Shown: positions 26,611-35,498 of the stretch, piece after piece
Position numbering within the stretch: position 1 is the first letter of the stretch
How the letters are laid out: each line of letters opens with the position of its first letter
Source: Pseudomonas sp.
GTDB lineage: Bacteria; Pseudomonadota; Gammaproteobacteria; Pseudomonadales; Pseudomonadaceae
Length of the DNA: 64,000 bases
Direction: 5' to 3'
Assembly: GCF_002796985.1 (NCBI RefSeq)
Contig: NZ_PEKX01000006.1
Span: 62,001-126,000, forward strand
Position numbers and translations under genes: made by a program
Notes under the pieces: model-generated
Seen by the model: the letters and a program-made list of their open reading frames with translations, nothing else
Databases searched by the model: none
Told to the model about the DNA's origin: nothing

Positions 26611-27815
26611 AGACTTTCTCCATCGCGCGTCGCGCTTCCCTGGCCTTGGCTCTGCTGCTGCCGGCGGCACTGGCGCAGGCCGCACCGGGCGACGATTTCG
26701 GCTCCTGCTTGAACCGCTTGCAGGGCGCTGCCCAGGCCAAGGGCGTCAGCTCCGCCAGCTTCGCGCAGTTCACCAAAGGCCTGCAGCCGGACATGAGCGT
26801 GCTGCCGCTGCTGGACGCCCAGCCCGAATTCACCACGCCGATCTGGGATTACCTGGCCGGGCTGGTGGACGAGCAGCGCGTGGCCGACGGCAAGGCACGA
26901 ATGACCGAACATGCCGACCTGTTGCGCAAGATCGCCGCGCGCTATCAGGTCGACCCGGCCACGGTGGTCGCGGTGTGGGGCGTGGAGAGCGATTACGGCC
27001 GCATCACCGGCAAGCGCCCGTTGCTGGTATCGCTGTCGACGTTGTCCTGCTATGGCCGGCGCCAGTCGTTCTTCCAGGGCGAGTTCATCGCCACCCTCAA
27101 GCTGCTGCAGCAGGGCGATATCCGCGACAGCGGCATCACCGGCTCCTGGGCCGGTGCCTTCGGTCAGACGCAGTTCATGCCCTCGACCTACGCGCGCATC
27201 GCTGAGGACTTCGACGGTGACGGCCACCGCGACCTGGTGGGCAGCACCGCCGACGCCCTGGCCTCCACCGCCAACTACCTGCGCAAGGCCGGCTGGCGCG
27301 AAGGGCAGCCCTGGGGCTACGAGGTGAAACTGCCGGCGGGCTTCGACGCGTCGCTGGCCGGGCGCACCAAGCGCCGTGCGCTGTCGGACTGGACCAGCCG
27401 TGGTGTGAAGCGCATCGATGGCAAGGCGATCCCGAGTATCGATTCCAAGGCTGCCATCCTGCTGCCGGCAGGCGCCAATGGCCCGGCCTTCCTGGTGCTG
27501 CGCAACTACGACGCGATCTATTCCTACAACGCGGCGGAAAGCTATGCGCTGGCCATTGCACTGCTGTCCGACCGCCTGCGTGGCGAGCCGGGCTTGCGCA
27601 CATCCTGGCCGACCGACGATCCGGGCCTGAGCCGGGCACAACGCAAGGAGCTGCAGGAGCTGCTGATCCAGCGCGGCTACGACATCGGCCAGGCCGACGG
27701 CATGATCGGCGACGTGACGCGCAAGGCGATCCAGCAGGAGCAGAACAAGCGCGGCCTGACGCCGGCGGACGGGCGCGCGGGGCAAAAGATCCTGAAGGCG
27801 TTGCAGGGCGGCTGA
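26607..27815 (+). CDS. sltB2: Membrane-bound-type lytic murein transglycosylase (SltB2/MltB family)
   Basis: The 402-aa exported protein has a signal peptide (LALALLLPAALAQA). Its MltB-like catalytic domain has the catalytic Glu in VVAVWGVESDYGRITG, followed by SWAGAFGQTQFMPSTYARIA. A C-terminal peptidoglycan-binding helix bundle follows (LQELLIQRGYDIGQADGMIG). There is no lipobox Cys, so it is periplasmic rather than a lipoprotein. It starts inside the stop codon of the alginate lyase gene. Confidence 0.92.
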   Translation: MKTFSIARRASLALALLLPAALAQAAPGDDFGSCLNRLQGAAQAKGVSSASFAQFTKGLQPDMSVLPLLDAQPEFTTPIWDYLAGLVDEQRVADGKARMTEHADLLRKIAARYQVDPATVVAVWGVESDYGRITGKRPLLVSLSTLSCYGRRQSFFQGEFIATLKLLQQGDIRDSGITGSWAGAFGQTQFMPSTYARIAEDFDGDGHRDLVGSTADALASTANYLRKAGWREGQPWGYEVKLPAGFDASLAGRTKRRALSDWTSRGVKRIDGKAIPSIDSKAAILLPAGANGPAFLVLRNYDAIYSYNAAESYALAIALLSDRLRGEPGLRTSWPTDDPGLSRAQRKELQELLIQRGYDIGQADGMIGDVTRKAIQQEQNKRGLTPADGRAGQKILKALQGG

Positions 27816-27836
27816 CCGTTACGCCTGGATCAAGAG

Positions 27837-27862
27837 AAGCCCCGGCCCATGCCGGGGCTTTT
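27837..27862 (+). terminator. Rho-independent terminator of the PL7-sltB2 operon
   Basis: A 10-bp perfect stem (27837-27846 with 27851-27860) has a CCAT loop and T-rich tail. Confidence 0.82.
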
Positions 27863-27960
27863 CGTTTGTGTCCGGGCCTTTGTTCGCGAGCAAGGACTAG
27901 GCGTCCCCCTCGGTCCTACGAAAAACAGCCGGGCGCGATGTGAAAGGACGGCGCACGACT

Positions 27961-27983
27961 GTAGGAGCGAGCTTGCTCGCGAA
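27961..27983 (+). repeat. REP hairpin, family 1
   Basis: A perfect copy of the GTAGGAGCGAGCTTGCTCGC-GAA palindrome in the sltB2-oprH gap. Confidence 0.88.
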
Positions 27984-28056
27984 CCAAATGTGAGCGACGG
28001 GGCCCGCCGTGGGCTCCGCAATCCCAAAAAAACGTGAAATTTCCTTCGGATAATTC

Positions 28057-28073
28057 GTTCAGCATTGGTTCAG
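28057..28073 (+). promoter_or_regulatory. PhoP box of the oprH-phoP-phoQ operon
   Basis: GTTCAG-N5-GTTCAG is an exact PhoP direct repeat with 11-bp period. It lies about 85 bp before the oprH start; a further GGTTCGGTTCAG follows at about 28085-28096. Predicts autoregulated low-Mg2+ induction. Confidence 0.85.
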
Positions 28074-28157
28074 CAGTCCGACAGGTTCGGTTCAGTGCCC
28101 CCCTCGTAACCTTCTCCCCGTCAACCCATTACGCAAATCCTTGACGGGAGAATCCCC

Positions 28158-28769
28158 ATGAAAGCTCTGAAGAAAATCGCCCTCGCCAGCGCCATCCTCG
28201 GTGCCAGCGTCGCCGCTACCGCCGCCAACGCTGCCGACACCTTCGTCGGTATGACCTGGGGCGAAACCAGCAACAACATCCAGAAGTCTGACGCGCTGAA
28301 CCGCAACCTGGGCAATCCGAAGTTCGACAGCGTGATCAACAACAGCGGCACCTGGGGTGTTCGCGCCGGCCAGCAGATGGAGCAGGGCCGCTACTACATC
28401 ACCTATGAAAACGTCTCGGACACCGAGAACGGCCTGAAGCTGCGCCAGCAGAACCTGCTCGGCAGCTACGACGCCTTCCTGCCGCTGGGCGACCAGGGCA
28501 CCAAGCTGTTCGGCGGCGGCACCGCCGGCCTGGTCAAGCTGGAGCAGGACTCCAGAGGCTACAGCCGCGACAGCGATGTGGGTTACGCCCTCGGCGCGCA
28601 AGCCGGTATCCTCCAGGAGCTCGGCAAGAACGCATCCGTGGAAGGCGGCTACCGTTACCTGCGTACCAACGCGAGTACCGAGATGAGCCCGCACGGTGGC
28701 AGCAAGGTGGGATCCCTTGACCTGCACAGCAGCTCCCAGTTCTACCTGGGCGCCAACTACAAGTTCTGA
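28158..28769 (+). CDS. oprH: Outer-membrane protein OprH
   Basis: The 203-aa small beta-barrel has a signal peptide (MKALKKIALASAILGASVAA...NAADTFVG) and ends with a strand, QFYLGANYKF. It matches OprH, the LPS-stabilising protein of P. aeruginosa induced at low Mg2+. The gene heads oprH-phoP-phoQ with the PhoP box in front. Confidence 0.95.
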   Translation: MKALKKIALASAILGASVAATAANAADTFVGMTWGETSNNIQKSDALNRNLGNPKFDSVINNSGTWGVRAGQQMEQGRYYITYENVSDTENGLKLRQQNLLGSYDAFLPLGDQGTKLFGGGTAGLVKLEQDSRGYSRDSDVGYALGAQAGILQELGKNASVEGGYRYLRTNASTEMSPHGGSKVGSLDLHSSSQFYLGANYKF

Positions 28770-28825
28770 CCGGTACCGCAACCGGGCCCCGCGTGGCCCG
28801 GTTGCCTGACTCAGGGAGCACGCGC

Positions 28826-29503
28826 ATGAAACTGCTGGTGGTGGAAGACGAGGCGCTGTTGCGCCATCACCTGTATACCCGGCTCGGCGAGCAAGGCCAT
28901 GTGGTCGATGCCGTTGCCAATGCCGAGGAGGCGCTGTACCGCGCCAGCGAATACCATCACGACCTGGCCATGATCGACCTCGGGTTGCCGGGCATGAGCG
29001 GCCTGGACCTGATCCGCGAATTCCGCAGCCAGGGCAAGACCTTCCCCATTCTCGTCCTCACCGCTCGCGGCAACTGGCAGGACAAGGTCGAAGGCTTGGC
29101 CGCCGGCGCCGACGACTACGTGGTCAAACCCTTCCAGTTCGAGGAGCTGGAGGCGCGCCTGAACGCTCTGCTGCGCCGCTCCAGCGGTTTCGCCCAGGCG
29201 AGCATCGAGGCCGGCCCGCTGGTGCTGGACATCAACCGCAAGCAGGCGCTGGTCAATGGCGAGTCGCTGCAGCTGACCGCCTTCGAGTACCGCATCCTCG
29301 AATACCTCATGCGCCATCACCAGCAGGTGGTGGCCAAGGAACGGCTGATCGAGCAGCTCTACCCGGACGACGACGAGCGCGACCCGAACGTCATCGAGGT
29401 GCTGGTCGGCCGCCTGCGCCGCAAGCTGGAGGCTGCCGCCGCGTTCAAGCCGATCGATACCGTGCGCGGCCAGGGCTACATCTTCAACGAGCGGTGCAAG
29501 TGA
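28826..29503 (+). CDS. phoP: Response regulator PhoP
   Basis: The 225-aa OmpR-family regulator of Mg2+ and polymyxin responses has a receiver (LLVVEDEALLRHHL; phosphoacceptor Asp in MIDLGLPGMSGLDL; ADDYVVKPFQF) and a winged helix (LTAFEYRILEYLMRHHQQVV, VIEVLVGRLRRKLE, IDTVRGQGYIF). ATG 28826 has GGAG upstream. The stop overlaps the phoQ start (GTGA). Confidence 0.96.
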   Translation: MKLLVVEDEALLRHHLYTRLGEQGHVVDAVANAEEALYRASEYHHDLAMIDLGLPGMSGLDLIREFRSQGKTFPILVLTARGNWQDKVEGLAAGADDYVVKPFQFEELEARLNALLRRSSGFAQASIEAGPLVLDINRKQALVNGESLQLTAFEYRILEYLMRHHQQVVAKERLIEQLYPDDDERDPNVIEVLVGRLRRKLEAAAAFKPIDTVRGQGYIFNERCK

Positions 29504-30843
29504 TCCGATCGCTGCGGCTGCGCCTGATGATCGGTGCGGCGATTCTTGCCGTGCTGTTCATGGTGGCGCTGCTGCCGGCTCTCCAGCGTGCCTTCAGCAT
29601 CGCTTTGGAGAACGCCATCCAGCAGCGTCTGGCGGCGGACGTGGCGACCCTGGTGTCCTCGGCGCGCATCGAAGGTAACGTCCTGAGCATGCCCGAGCAC
29701 CTGCCGGTGGAGGACTTCAACCTCCCCGAATCCAAGCTGCTGGGCTTCATCTACGACCAGTCCGGGAAGCTGGTGTGGCGCTCCACCTCGGCGCAGGACG
29801 AGAGCGTCGATTACTCGCCCAGGTACGACGGCCTGATGGACGAGTTCACCCGTATCCGTGATGCCACTGGCCAGGAGTTCTTCGTCTATGACGTGGAGAT
29901 CGACCTGCTCGGCGGCCAGCGCGCGGCCTACAGCATTGTCACCATGCAGCCGGAAAGCGAGTTCCGCGAATTGGTCAGCGGCTTCCGCGACCAGCTCTAC
30001 GTCTGGCTGGGTGGCGCGCTGTTGCTGCTGCTGGGCCTGCTCTGGCTCGGCCTGGGCTGGGGGTTTCGCTCCATGCGCGGGTTGCGTTCGGAGCTGGACC
30101 AGATCGAGACCGGTGACCGCGAACGCCTGAGCGATGACCACCCCCAGGAGATGCTGCGCCTGACCGGCTCGGTGAACCGCCTGCTGGACAGCGAGCGCGC
30201 CCAGCGCGAGCGCTACCGCAATTCCCTGGGCGACCTCGCCCATAGCCTGAAGACGCCGCTGGCGGTACTGCAGGGCGTCAGTGAAACCCTCGCCGATGAG
30301 CCGAAGAACCGCGAACAGGTGCAGGTGCTGCGGACCCAGATCGAGCGCATGAGCCAGCAGATCGGTTACCAGTTGCAGCGCGCGACCATGCGCAAGAGCG
30401 GCCTGATTCGCCACCGCGCAGCCCTCGATCCCCTGCTGGACACCATCGCCGGCGCGCTGGACAAGGTTTACCGCGACAAGCGCGTGAAGCTGGAGCGGGA
30501 TATCCCGCCGGGCTTTTCCCTGCCGCTGGAGAAGGGCGCATTGCTGGAGATGCTCGGCAACCTGCTGGAGAACGCGTACCGCCTGTGCCTGACCACGGTG
30601 AAGGTCAGCGCGCGCAAGAATGGCCGGATGTTCGAGCTGATCATCGAGGACGATGGCCCCGGCGTGCCGGCCAGCCAGCGGGAACGCATCCTCAAGCGCG
30701 GCGAGCGGCTGGACACCCAGCACCCCGGCCAGGGTATTGGCACGGCGGTGGTGAAGGACATCATCGACAGCTACGACGGCGAACTGGCGCTGGAGGATTC
30801 CGTGCTGGGCGGGGCGTGTTTCCGGATTCGGTTGCCGGGGTGA
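29500..30843 (+). CDS. phoQ: Sensor kinase PhoQ
   Basis: The 447-aa inner-membrane sensor has a first membrane segment at about residues 8-28, an acidic periplasmic sensor (AQDESVDYSPRYDGLMDEF), and a second at about 170-190. H-box LGDLAHSLKTPLAVLQG, N-box LLEMLGNLLENAYRLC and G1 EDDGPGVP are followed by GQGIGTAVVKDII. GTG 29500, overlapping the phoP stop, gives the N-terminus M-I-R-S-L-R expected from P. aeruginosa PhoQ. Confidence 0.95.
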   Translation: MIRSLRLRLMIGAAILAVLFMVALLPALQRAFSIALENAIQQRLAADVATLVSSARIEGNVLSMPEHLPVEDFNLPESKLLGFIYDQSGKLVWRSTSAQDESVDYSPRYDGLMDEFTRIRDATGQEFFVYDVEIDLLGGQRAAYSIVTMQPESEFRELVSGFRDQLYVWLGGALLLLLGLLWLGLGWGFRSMRGLRSELDQIETGDRERLSDDHPQEMLRLTGSVNRLLDSERAQRERYRNSLGDLAHSLKTPLAVLQGVSETLADEPKNREQVQVLRTQIERMSQQIGYQLQRATMRKSGLIRHRAALDPLLDTIAGALDKVYRDKRVKLERDIPPGFSLPLEKGALLEMLGNLLENAYRLCLTTVKVSARKNGRMFELIIEDDGPGVPASQRERILKRGERLDTQHPGQGIGTAVVKDIIDSYDGELALEDSVLGGACFRIRLPG

Positions 30844-30862
30844 GGGCTACTCTTTCGCTCCC

Positions 30863-30947
30863 GTAGGATAGTGTGGAGCGAAGCGATACCCATCATTCGT
30901 GAGATGTCCGGGGCAGCATGGGTATCCCAAGCTCCACCCATCCTGTG
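30863..30947. repeat. Family-2 hairpin repeat, complete copy
   Basis: It lies between convergent phoQ and the AraC gene, with the same arms as the copy at 22197-22277; no separate terminator is apparent, so it may end both transcripts. Confidence 0.8.
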
Positions 30948-30962
30948 ACAAGCCCGCAACAG

Positions 30963-31964
30963 TCACTCCCCCTGCTGCGCCCGGTAAGCCCCCGGCGTCA
31001 GCCCCGTCCATTTCTTGAACGCCCGGTGGAAGGCCGAAGGCTCGGAGAAGCCGAGCTGGTCGGCGATGTCCTGAATCGAATGCTCGGCGCGCCCCAGGCA
31101 GTAGATCGCCAGGTCGCGGCGCAGCTGGTCCTTCAACTCCTGGAAGTTCGGCCCTTCCTCGCGCAGATGGCGGCGCAGGGTCTGCGGGCTCATGTGCAGT
31201 TGCGCGGCGACCTGCTCCAGATCTGGCCAACTGCGGCAGTCGCGGCCGAGCAGGCGGCGGATCTGGCTGGTCAGGCTGTCGCCGCCATCGGGGCGGGCGA
31301 GCAGGTCGGCGGGGGAGTCCTTGAGGAAGTGCTTGAGCGTGCGCTCGTCCTGTAGCAGTGGCATGTCCAGGTAACGCGCCTGCAACAGCAGGCTGGTGCT
31401 GCCGGCCGAGAAGCGGCGAGGGCAGGGGAAGATCAGGTCGTATTCGGCCTGGTGCTCGGGCGCCGGGTAGCTGAAGGTAGCTTCGTCCAGACGGATGCGC
31501 TGGCCGATCAGCCAGCTGGCCAGGCGGTGCCAGATCAGCAGCAGGCTCTCGGCGAGGAAATGATCCGGGTCACGCAGGTGCGTCTCGTCGAGGGTCAGTC
31601 GTGCCCAATCGCCCTCGCGTACCAGTTCGATCCGCGGGGCGTTCGGAAACAGTCCATAGAACAGCGCACCGCGTCCCAGTGCTTTCTCCAGCGTGCGGCA
31701 ATGGATGATCGCATTGCACATCATGGCGAAGGTGCCGCGCTTGCTGGGCATGGCGCCGAAGCCCATGTATTCGTCGTCGAGCACTTCCCAAAGGCGCTGC
31801 AGCAGGCAGGTGAACTGCGAGGGATCGATGCGCGCGCGGGGCTCGTCGAGGATCGCCGGGGCGATGCCGGCTTCACGCAGCAACAGTTGAATGTCCAGCC
31901 CCTTGCGCTGCGCGCCGTGAACGGCGGCGCGGACGAAATGGCTGGCAATGGTGCGTTCACGCAT
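30963..31964 (-). CDS. AraC-family transcriptional regulator
   Basis: The 333-aa regulator has an N-terminal arabinose-binding-like domain of the type found in OruR/ArgR-like pseudomonad regulators (about residues 15-200). The C-terminal AraC DNA-binding domain contains QVAAQLHMSPQTLRRHLRE and IQDIADQLGFSEPSAFHRAF. ATG 31964 with AGGA upstream is preferred to the extension to 31997. It is divergent from dctA and may respond to a substrate taken up nearby, but no direct evidence links them. Confidence 0.88.
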   Translation of the reverse strand: MRERTIASHFVRAAVHGAQRKGLDIQLLLREAGIAPAILDEPRARIDPSQFTCLLQRLWEVLDDEYMGFGAMPSKRGTFAMMCNAIIHCRTLEKALGRGALFYGLFPNAPRIELVREGDWARLTLDETHLRDPDHFLAESLLLIWHRLASWLIGQRIRLDEATFSYPAPEHQAEYDLIFPCPRRFSAGSTSLLLQARYLDMPLLQDERTLKHFLKDSPADLLARPDGGDSLTSQIRRLLGRDCRSWPDLEQVAAQLHMSPQTLRRHLREEGPNFQELKDQLRRDLAIYCLGRAEHSIQDIADQLGFSEPSAFHRAFKKWTGLTPGAYRAQQGE

Positions 31965-32060
31965 GAGCGGTCCTTGTTGTTCTGGTCGCACGTCCAACAG
32001 CGGTGCGATAAACCCGATCGAACCTGATCGGGGTTCTACAATCTACGGTACGAAGGCCCT

Positions 32061-32115
32061 GGCGGATACCCGCCAGAGGGCGGGAAACCCGCCAGCGAGA
32101 AGGCGGATTTCCGCC
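32061..32115 (+). promoter_or_regulatory. Three upstream palindromes for a sigma-54 activator
   Basis: Three GGCGG...CCGCC palindromes (32061-32074, 32079-32093, 32102-32115) sit 77 to 131 bp upstream of the sigma-54 promoter of dctA, where a DctD-type enhancer-binding protein would bind. Confidence 0.7.
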
Positions 32116-32191
32116 ATTTCTGGAGCCTTCCGTGCCGTGACTTTGCGTGCAAGCTATTGAATTTAAAGAGTTATGTTATTTTTTTAAGGTC

Positions 32192-32206
32192 TGGCACAGC
32201 ACTTGC
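32192..32206 (+). promoter_or_regulatory. Sigma-54 promoter of dctA
   Basis: TGGCAC-N5-TTGC is a textbook -24/-12 element. An AT-rich stretch (about 32155-32186) between it and the upstream palindromes could bind IHF. Confidence 0.9.
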
Positions 32207-32327
32207 GATATGCGCTCAAGGCCTGCCGTCTGGCATGCCCTGAAAACAAATTCTCCCATTGCAGGGAGATAACGCGTTCGGTGTGGTGTTCCCCCAGGGA
32301 GCACTCACCCGTGAGGACAGAGCTGCC

Positions 32328-33629
32328 ATGACCAAGCAACCCTTCTACAAAAGCCTGTACGTGCAGGTACTGATCGCCATCGCCATCGGTATCGCACTCG
32401 GCCACTTCTACCCCGACACCGCCAAACTGATGAAGCCGCTGGGCGATGGCTTCGTCAAACTGATCAAGATGGCCATCGCGCCGATCATCTTCTGCACCGT
32501 GGTGACCGGCATCGCCGGCATGCAGAGCATGAAGGCCGTGGGCAAGACGGGCGGCATGGCACTGCTGTACTTCGAAATCGTTTCCACCATCGCGCTGATC
32601 ATCGGCCTGGTCGTGGTCAACGTGGTCCAGCCGGGCGCCGGCATGCACGCCGACGTCGCCACGCTGACCGCCGAAATGAACAAGAACGCGGCGCTCACCG
32701 GCTTCATCGCATCAGGCGAGAAGCAGAGCACCATCGACTTCTTCATGAACGTCATCCCGGGCACCGTGGTCGGCGCCTTCGCCAACGGTGACATCCTCCA
32801 GGTGCTGTTCTTCTCCGTGCTGTTCGGCTACGCGCTGCACCGCCTGGGCGACTACGGCAAGCCGGTGTTCGAGTTCATCGATCGCATCACCCACGTGATG
32901 TTCAACATCATCAACGTGATCATGAAGGTCGCTCCCATCGGCGCCTTCGGTGCCATGGCCTTCACCATCGGTGCCTATGGCCTTGGTTCGCTGGTGCAAC
33001 TGGGCCAGCTGATGCTGTGCTTCTACATCACCTGCCTGCTGTTCGTGCTGGTCGTGCTTGGCGGCATTGCCCGCGCCCACGGCTTCAACATCCTGCGCTT
33101 CATCTCCTACATCCGCGAAGAGCTGCTGATCGTGCTGGGCACCTCGTCCTCCGAATCCGCCCTGCCGCGCATGATCGCCAAGATGGAGAAGCTGGGCGCC
33201 GACAAGAGCGTCGTCGGCCTGGTGATCCCCACCGGCTACTCGTTCAACCTGGACGGCACCTCGATCTACCTGACCATGGCCGCCGTGTTCATCGCCCAGG
33301 CTACCGACACCCCGATGGACATCGGCCACCAGTTGACCCTGCTGGTAGTGCTGCTGATCGCCTCCAAGGGCGCCGCCGGTGTCACCGGTTCGGGCTTCAT
33401 CGTACTGGCTGCGACCCTGTCCGCGGTCGGCCACCTGCCGGTTGCCGGTCTGGCGCTGATCCTGGGTATCGACCGTTTCATGTCCGAGGCCCGCGCGCTG
33501 ACCAACCTGGTTGGCAACGGCGTCGCCACCATCGTGGTCGCCAAGTGGTGCAAGCAGCTGGACGAGAAGACCCTGTCTGCGGAACTGGCCGCTGGCCCGG
33601 GCAACTCGGCGGAGCTGCAGCCTTCCTGA
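32328..33629 (+). CDS. dctA: C4-dicarboxylate transporter DctA
   Basis: The 433-aa inner-membrane symporter of the DAACS family takes up succinate, fumarate and malate with cations. Motifs: LIKMAIAPIIFCTVV, the serine-rich loop VLGTSSSESALPRM, IPTGYSFNLDGTSIYLTMA and SKGAAGVTGSGFIVL. ATG 32328 is the family start; the in-frame extension to 32259 has no support. Control by sigma-54 and a DctBD-like system is predicted from the promoter. Confidence 0.96.
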   Translation: MTKQPFYKSLYVQVLIAIAIGIALGHFYPDTAKLMKPLGDGFVKLIKMAIAPIIFCTVVTGIAGMQSMKAVGKTGGMALLYFEIVSTIALIIGLVVVNVVQPGAGMHADVATLTAEMNKNAALTGFIASGEKQSTIDFFMNVIPGTVVGAFANGDILQVLFFSVLFGYALHRLGDYGKPVFEFIDRITHVMFNIINVIMKVAPIGAFGAMAFTIGAYGLGSLVQLGQLMLCFYITCLLFVLVVLGGIARAHGFNILRFISYIREELLIVLGTSSSESALPRMIAKMEKLGADKSVVGLVIPTGYSFNLDGTSIYLTMAAVFIAQATDTPMDIGHQLTLLVVLLIASKGAAGVTGSGFIVLAATLSAVGHLPVAGLALILGIDRFMSEARALTNLVGNGVATIVVAKWCKQLDEKTLSAELAAGPGNSAELQPS

Positions 33630-33684
33630 CGGGTTTCCCAACGAGCAATTCGGCCCGGTGAACGTGAAGCACCGGAGCCTTTCC

Positions 33685-33711
33685 AGCCCGCTCATTTGAG
33701 CGGGCTTTTTT
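33685..33711 (+). terminator. Rho-independent terminator of dctA
   Basis: A 10-bp perfect stem (33685-33694 with 33697-33706) is followed by T residues to 33711. Confidence 0.9.
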
Positions 33712-33740
33712 ATGGGCGAGTGGTTTGCGCCAGGTTCTTC

Positions 33741-33913
33741 GTAGGAGCGAGCTTGCTCGCGAATGGTTTCCAGCAAGCAGCGGAGTCGGGCGGGTTCGCG
33801 AGCAAGCTCGCTCCCACAGATGCTCCGTGCCTTCGACCGGTCGAGAATGAGGAGGCCGGACACCGGCAACCAGAGCCTACCCGGCGAGCGTAGGAGAGGA
33901 CTTCGTCCGCGAT
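33741..33913. repeat. REP cluster between dctA and cyaB
   Basis: Family-1 REP at 33741-33763, an inverted partner at 33795-33817 (together a REP doublet or BIME-like unit) and a GGACTTCGTCC variant at 33890-33913. There is no gene in the 250-bp gap between dctA terminator and cyaB. Confidence 0.8.
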
Positions 33914-33965
33914 CGGGTGGGCGTCAGCGAGGAGGGCGCATTGCTGCAGGAAGGGAGCCGGACGA

Positions 33966-35357
33966 TCAGAGAATGATCTTGTCCTTGAGCTTCTCCGCCG
34001 CCTGCTGCAGCGCCTGGATGACCCGTTCCTTGTCGTAGTTCTGCACGTTGTTGGTGTCCAGGTACATGGAGAAGCCCGGCACCTCGTGCTCGACGAAGCT
34101 GGGGTTGGAACCCAGGTCGCGGCGGAAGTCGACCACCTGGTAGATCTGCACCGGCTTGCTGAAGCCTTTCACGGTGATCTGGCCCTTGTCGCGGCACATC
34201 AGCACATCCTTCACCAGCGAGTAGGTCTCGTGGCTGATGAGGATCTCGCCGGCTTCGGCGGCGCTTTCCAGGCGGCTGGCGAGGTTCACTTCGCGGCCGA
34301 TGATGGTGTAGTCCATGCGCGTATCGGCGCCGAAGTTGCCCACGGTGCAGTAGCCGGTGTTCAGGCCCATCCGCACCTCCAGCGGCTTGGTGATGCCCTG
34401 GGCGCGCCACTGCTGGCGCATGACCTTCATGTGCTTGCGCATCGCCACGGCCATGGACACGGCGGCCACGGCATCCTTCTTCGCGCCCTGGGTGGCCGGG
34501 TCGCCGAAGAACACCATCACGCAGTCGCCGACGAACTTGTCGATGGTGCCGCCGTATTTCAGGGCGATCTTCGACATCTCGTTGAGGTAGTTGTTGAGCA
34601 TGTCGGTGAGGGCTTCGGCTTCGAGCTCCTCGGACAGCTCGGTGAAGCCCTTGATGTCGGAGAAGAACACCGTGAGCTTCTTGCGCTGGGTCTCCAGGCG
34701 CACGCTGCGCTTGCCGCTGAAGATCGATTCCCACACCTGCGGCGACAGGTACTTGGCCAGGTTGCTGGCCAGGCGCGCGGCCTTTTCCTGCTCCAGGGTG
34801 ATGGCCGAGCGGGCCAGGGCCAGGCGCAGGCCCTGCTGGTGCACGAAGAAGGCGGTAACGCAGATGTACAGCGTGGAGAACAGTACGCTGACCAGGGCGA
34901 CGATGCTTGGCGTCTGGCCCTTGTAGGCTGGGGCGATCAGCGCGGCGCTGAGCACCGCGGCGCTCAGTGCCACCAGCAGCGCCAGGCCCAGGGAGCGCAG
35001 GCCGCCGATGATCAGCGCGGAGAAGGCGAGGACCAGCACCAGCATCAGGCTGGGCACTTCGGAGAAGCCCAGCAGTGTGGTGGCGATGCCGGCGTGCAGG
35101 GCGTCGACGAACAGCAGCACCAGGCGGGTGCGCTGCGGGTGGTCGCGCTTGAATCGGCGGCTGACCTGCTGGGCGAGGTGCGGGTAGAGCAGGGCATACG
35201 GAATCATCCAGAGGATGTCGTAGCCGAAATACTTGGCAACGGTGCCGGCGGTGATGGTTGCGGCAACGGCAATATAGGCCAGCACGCGGGAATGGTATTC
35301 GCGCAGGGGAACGGGGGTGAGCGAACTGCTGGAGCGCTCGAGAACGTTAGGCTTCAT
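33966..35357 (-). CDS. cyaB: Class III adenylate cyclase CyaB
   Basis: The 463-aa protein has an N-terminal MASE2 membrane domain (about residues 20-170, several hydrophobic helices) and a class III catalytic domain: VFFSDIKGFTELSE and DKFVGDCVMVFFGDP hold the two metal-binding Asp, and GREVNLASRLESAA contributes the transition-state Arg and Asn. The length matches P. aeruginosa CyaB, the main cAMP source for Vfr signalling. ATG 35357 is two codons inside the longest frame. Confidence 0.95.
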   Translation of the reverse strand: MKPNVLERSSSSLTPVPLREYHSRVLAYIAVAATITAGTVAKYFGYDILWMIPYALLYPHLAQQVSRRFKRDHPQRTRLVLLFVDALHAGIATTLLGFSEVPSLMLVLVLAFSALIIGGLRSLGLALLVALSAAVLSAALIAPAYKGQTPSIVALVSVLFSTLYICVTAFFVHQQGLRLALARSAITLEQEKAARLASNLAKYLSPQVWESIFSGKRSVRLETQRKKLTVFFSDIKGFTELSEELEAEALTDMLNNYLNEMSKIALKYGGTIDKFVGDCVMVFFGDPATQGAKKDAVAAVSMAVAMRKHMKVMRQQWRAQGITKPLEVRMGLNTGYCTVGNFGADTRMDYTIIGREVNLASRLESAAEAGEILISHETYSLVKDVLMCRDKGQITVKGFSKPVQIYQVVDFRRDLGSNPSFVEHEVPGFSMYLDTNNVQNYDKERVIQALQQAAEKLKDKIIL

Positions 35358-35498
35358 GCGCAAGAAACTTCCCTAGTGCGCGTAGGCTCGTGGCCAATTG
35401 CGCGTCTGATTTTGGGGGAATCTTATTCCATGCGCAGTCCCCGGGGCCAGCGACGGTTCGACACTCTTCGCCGCGGACCGCCGGTCACCTCGGGACCC

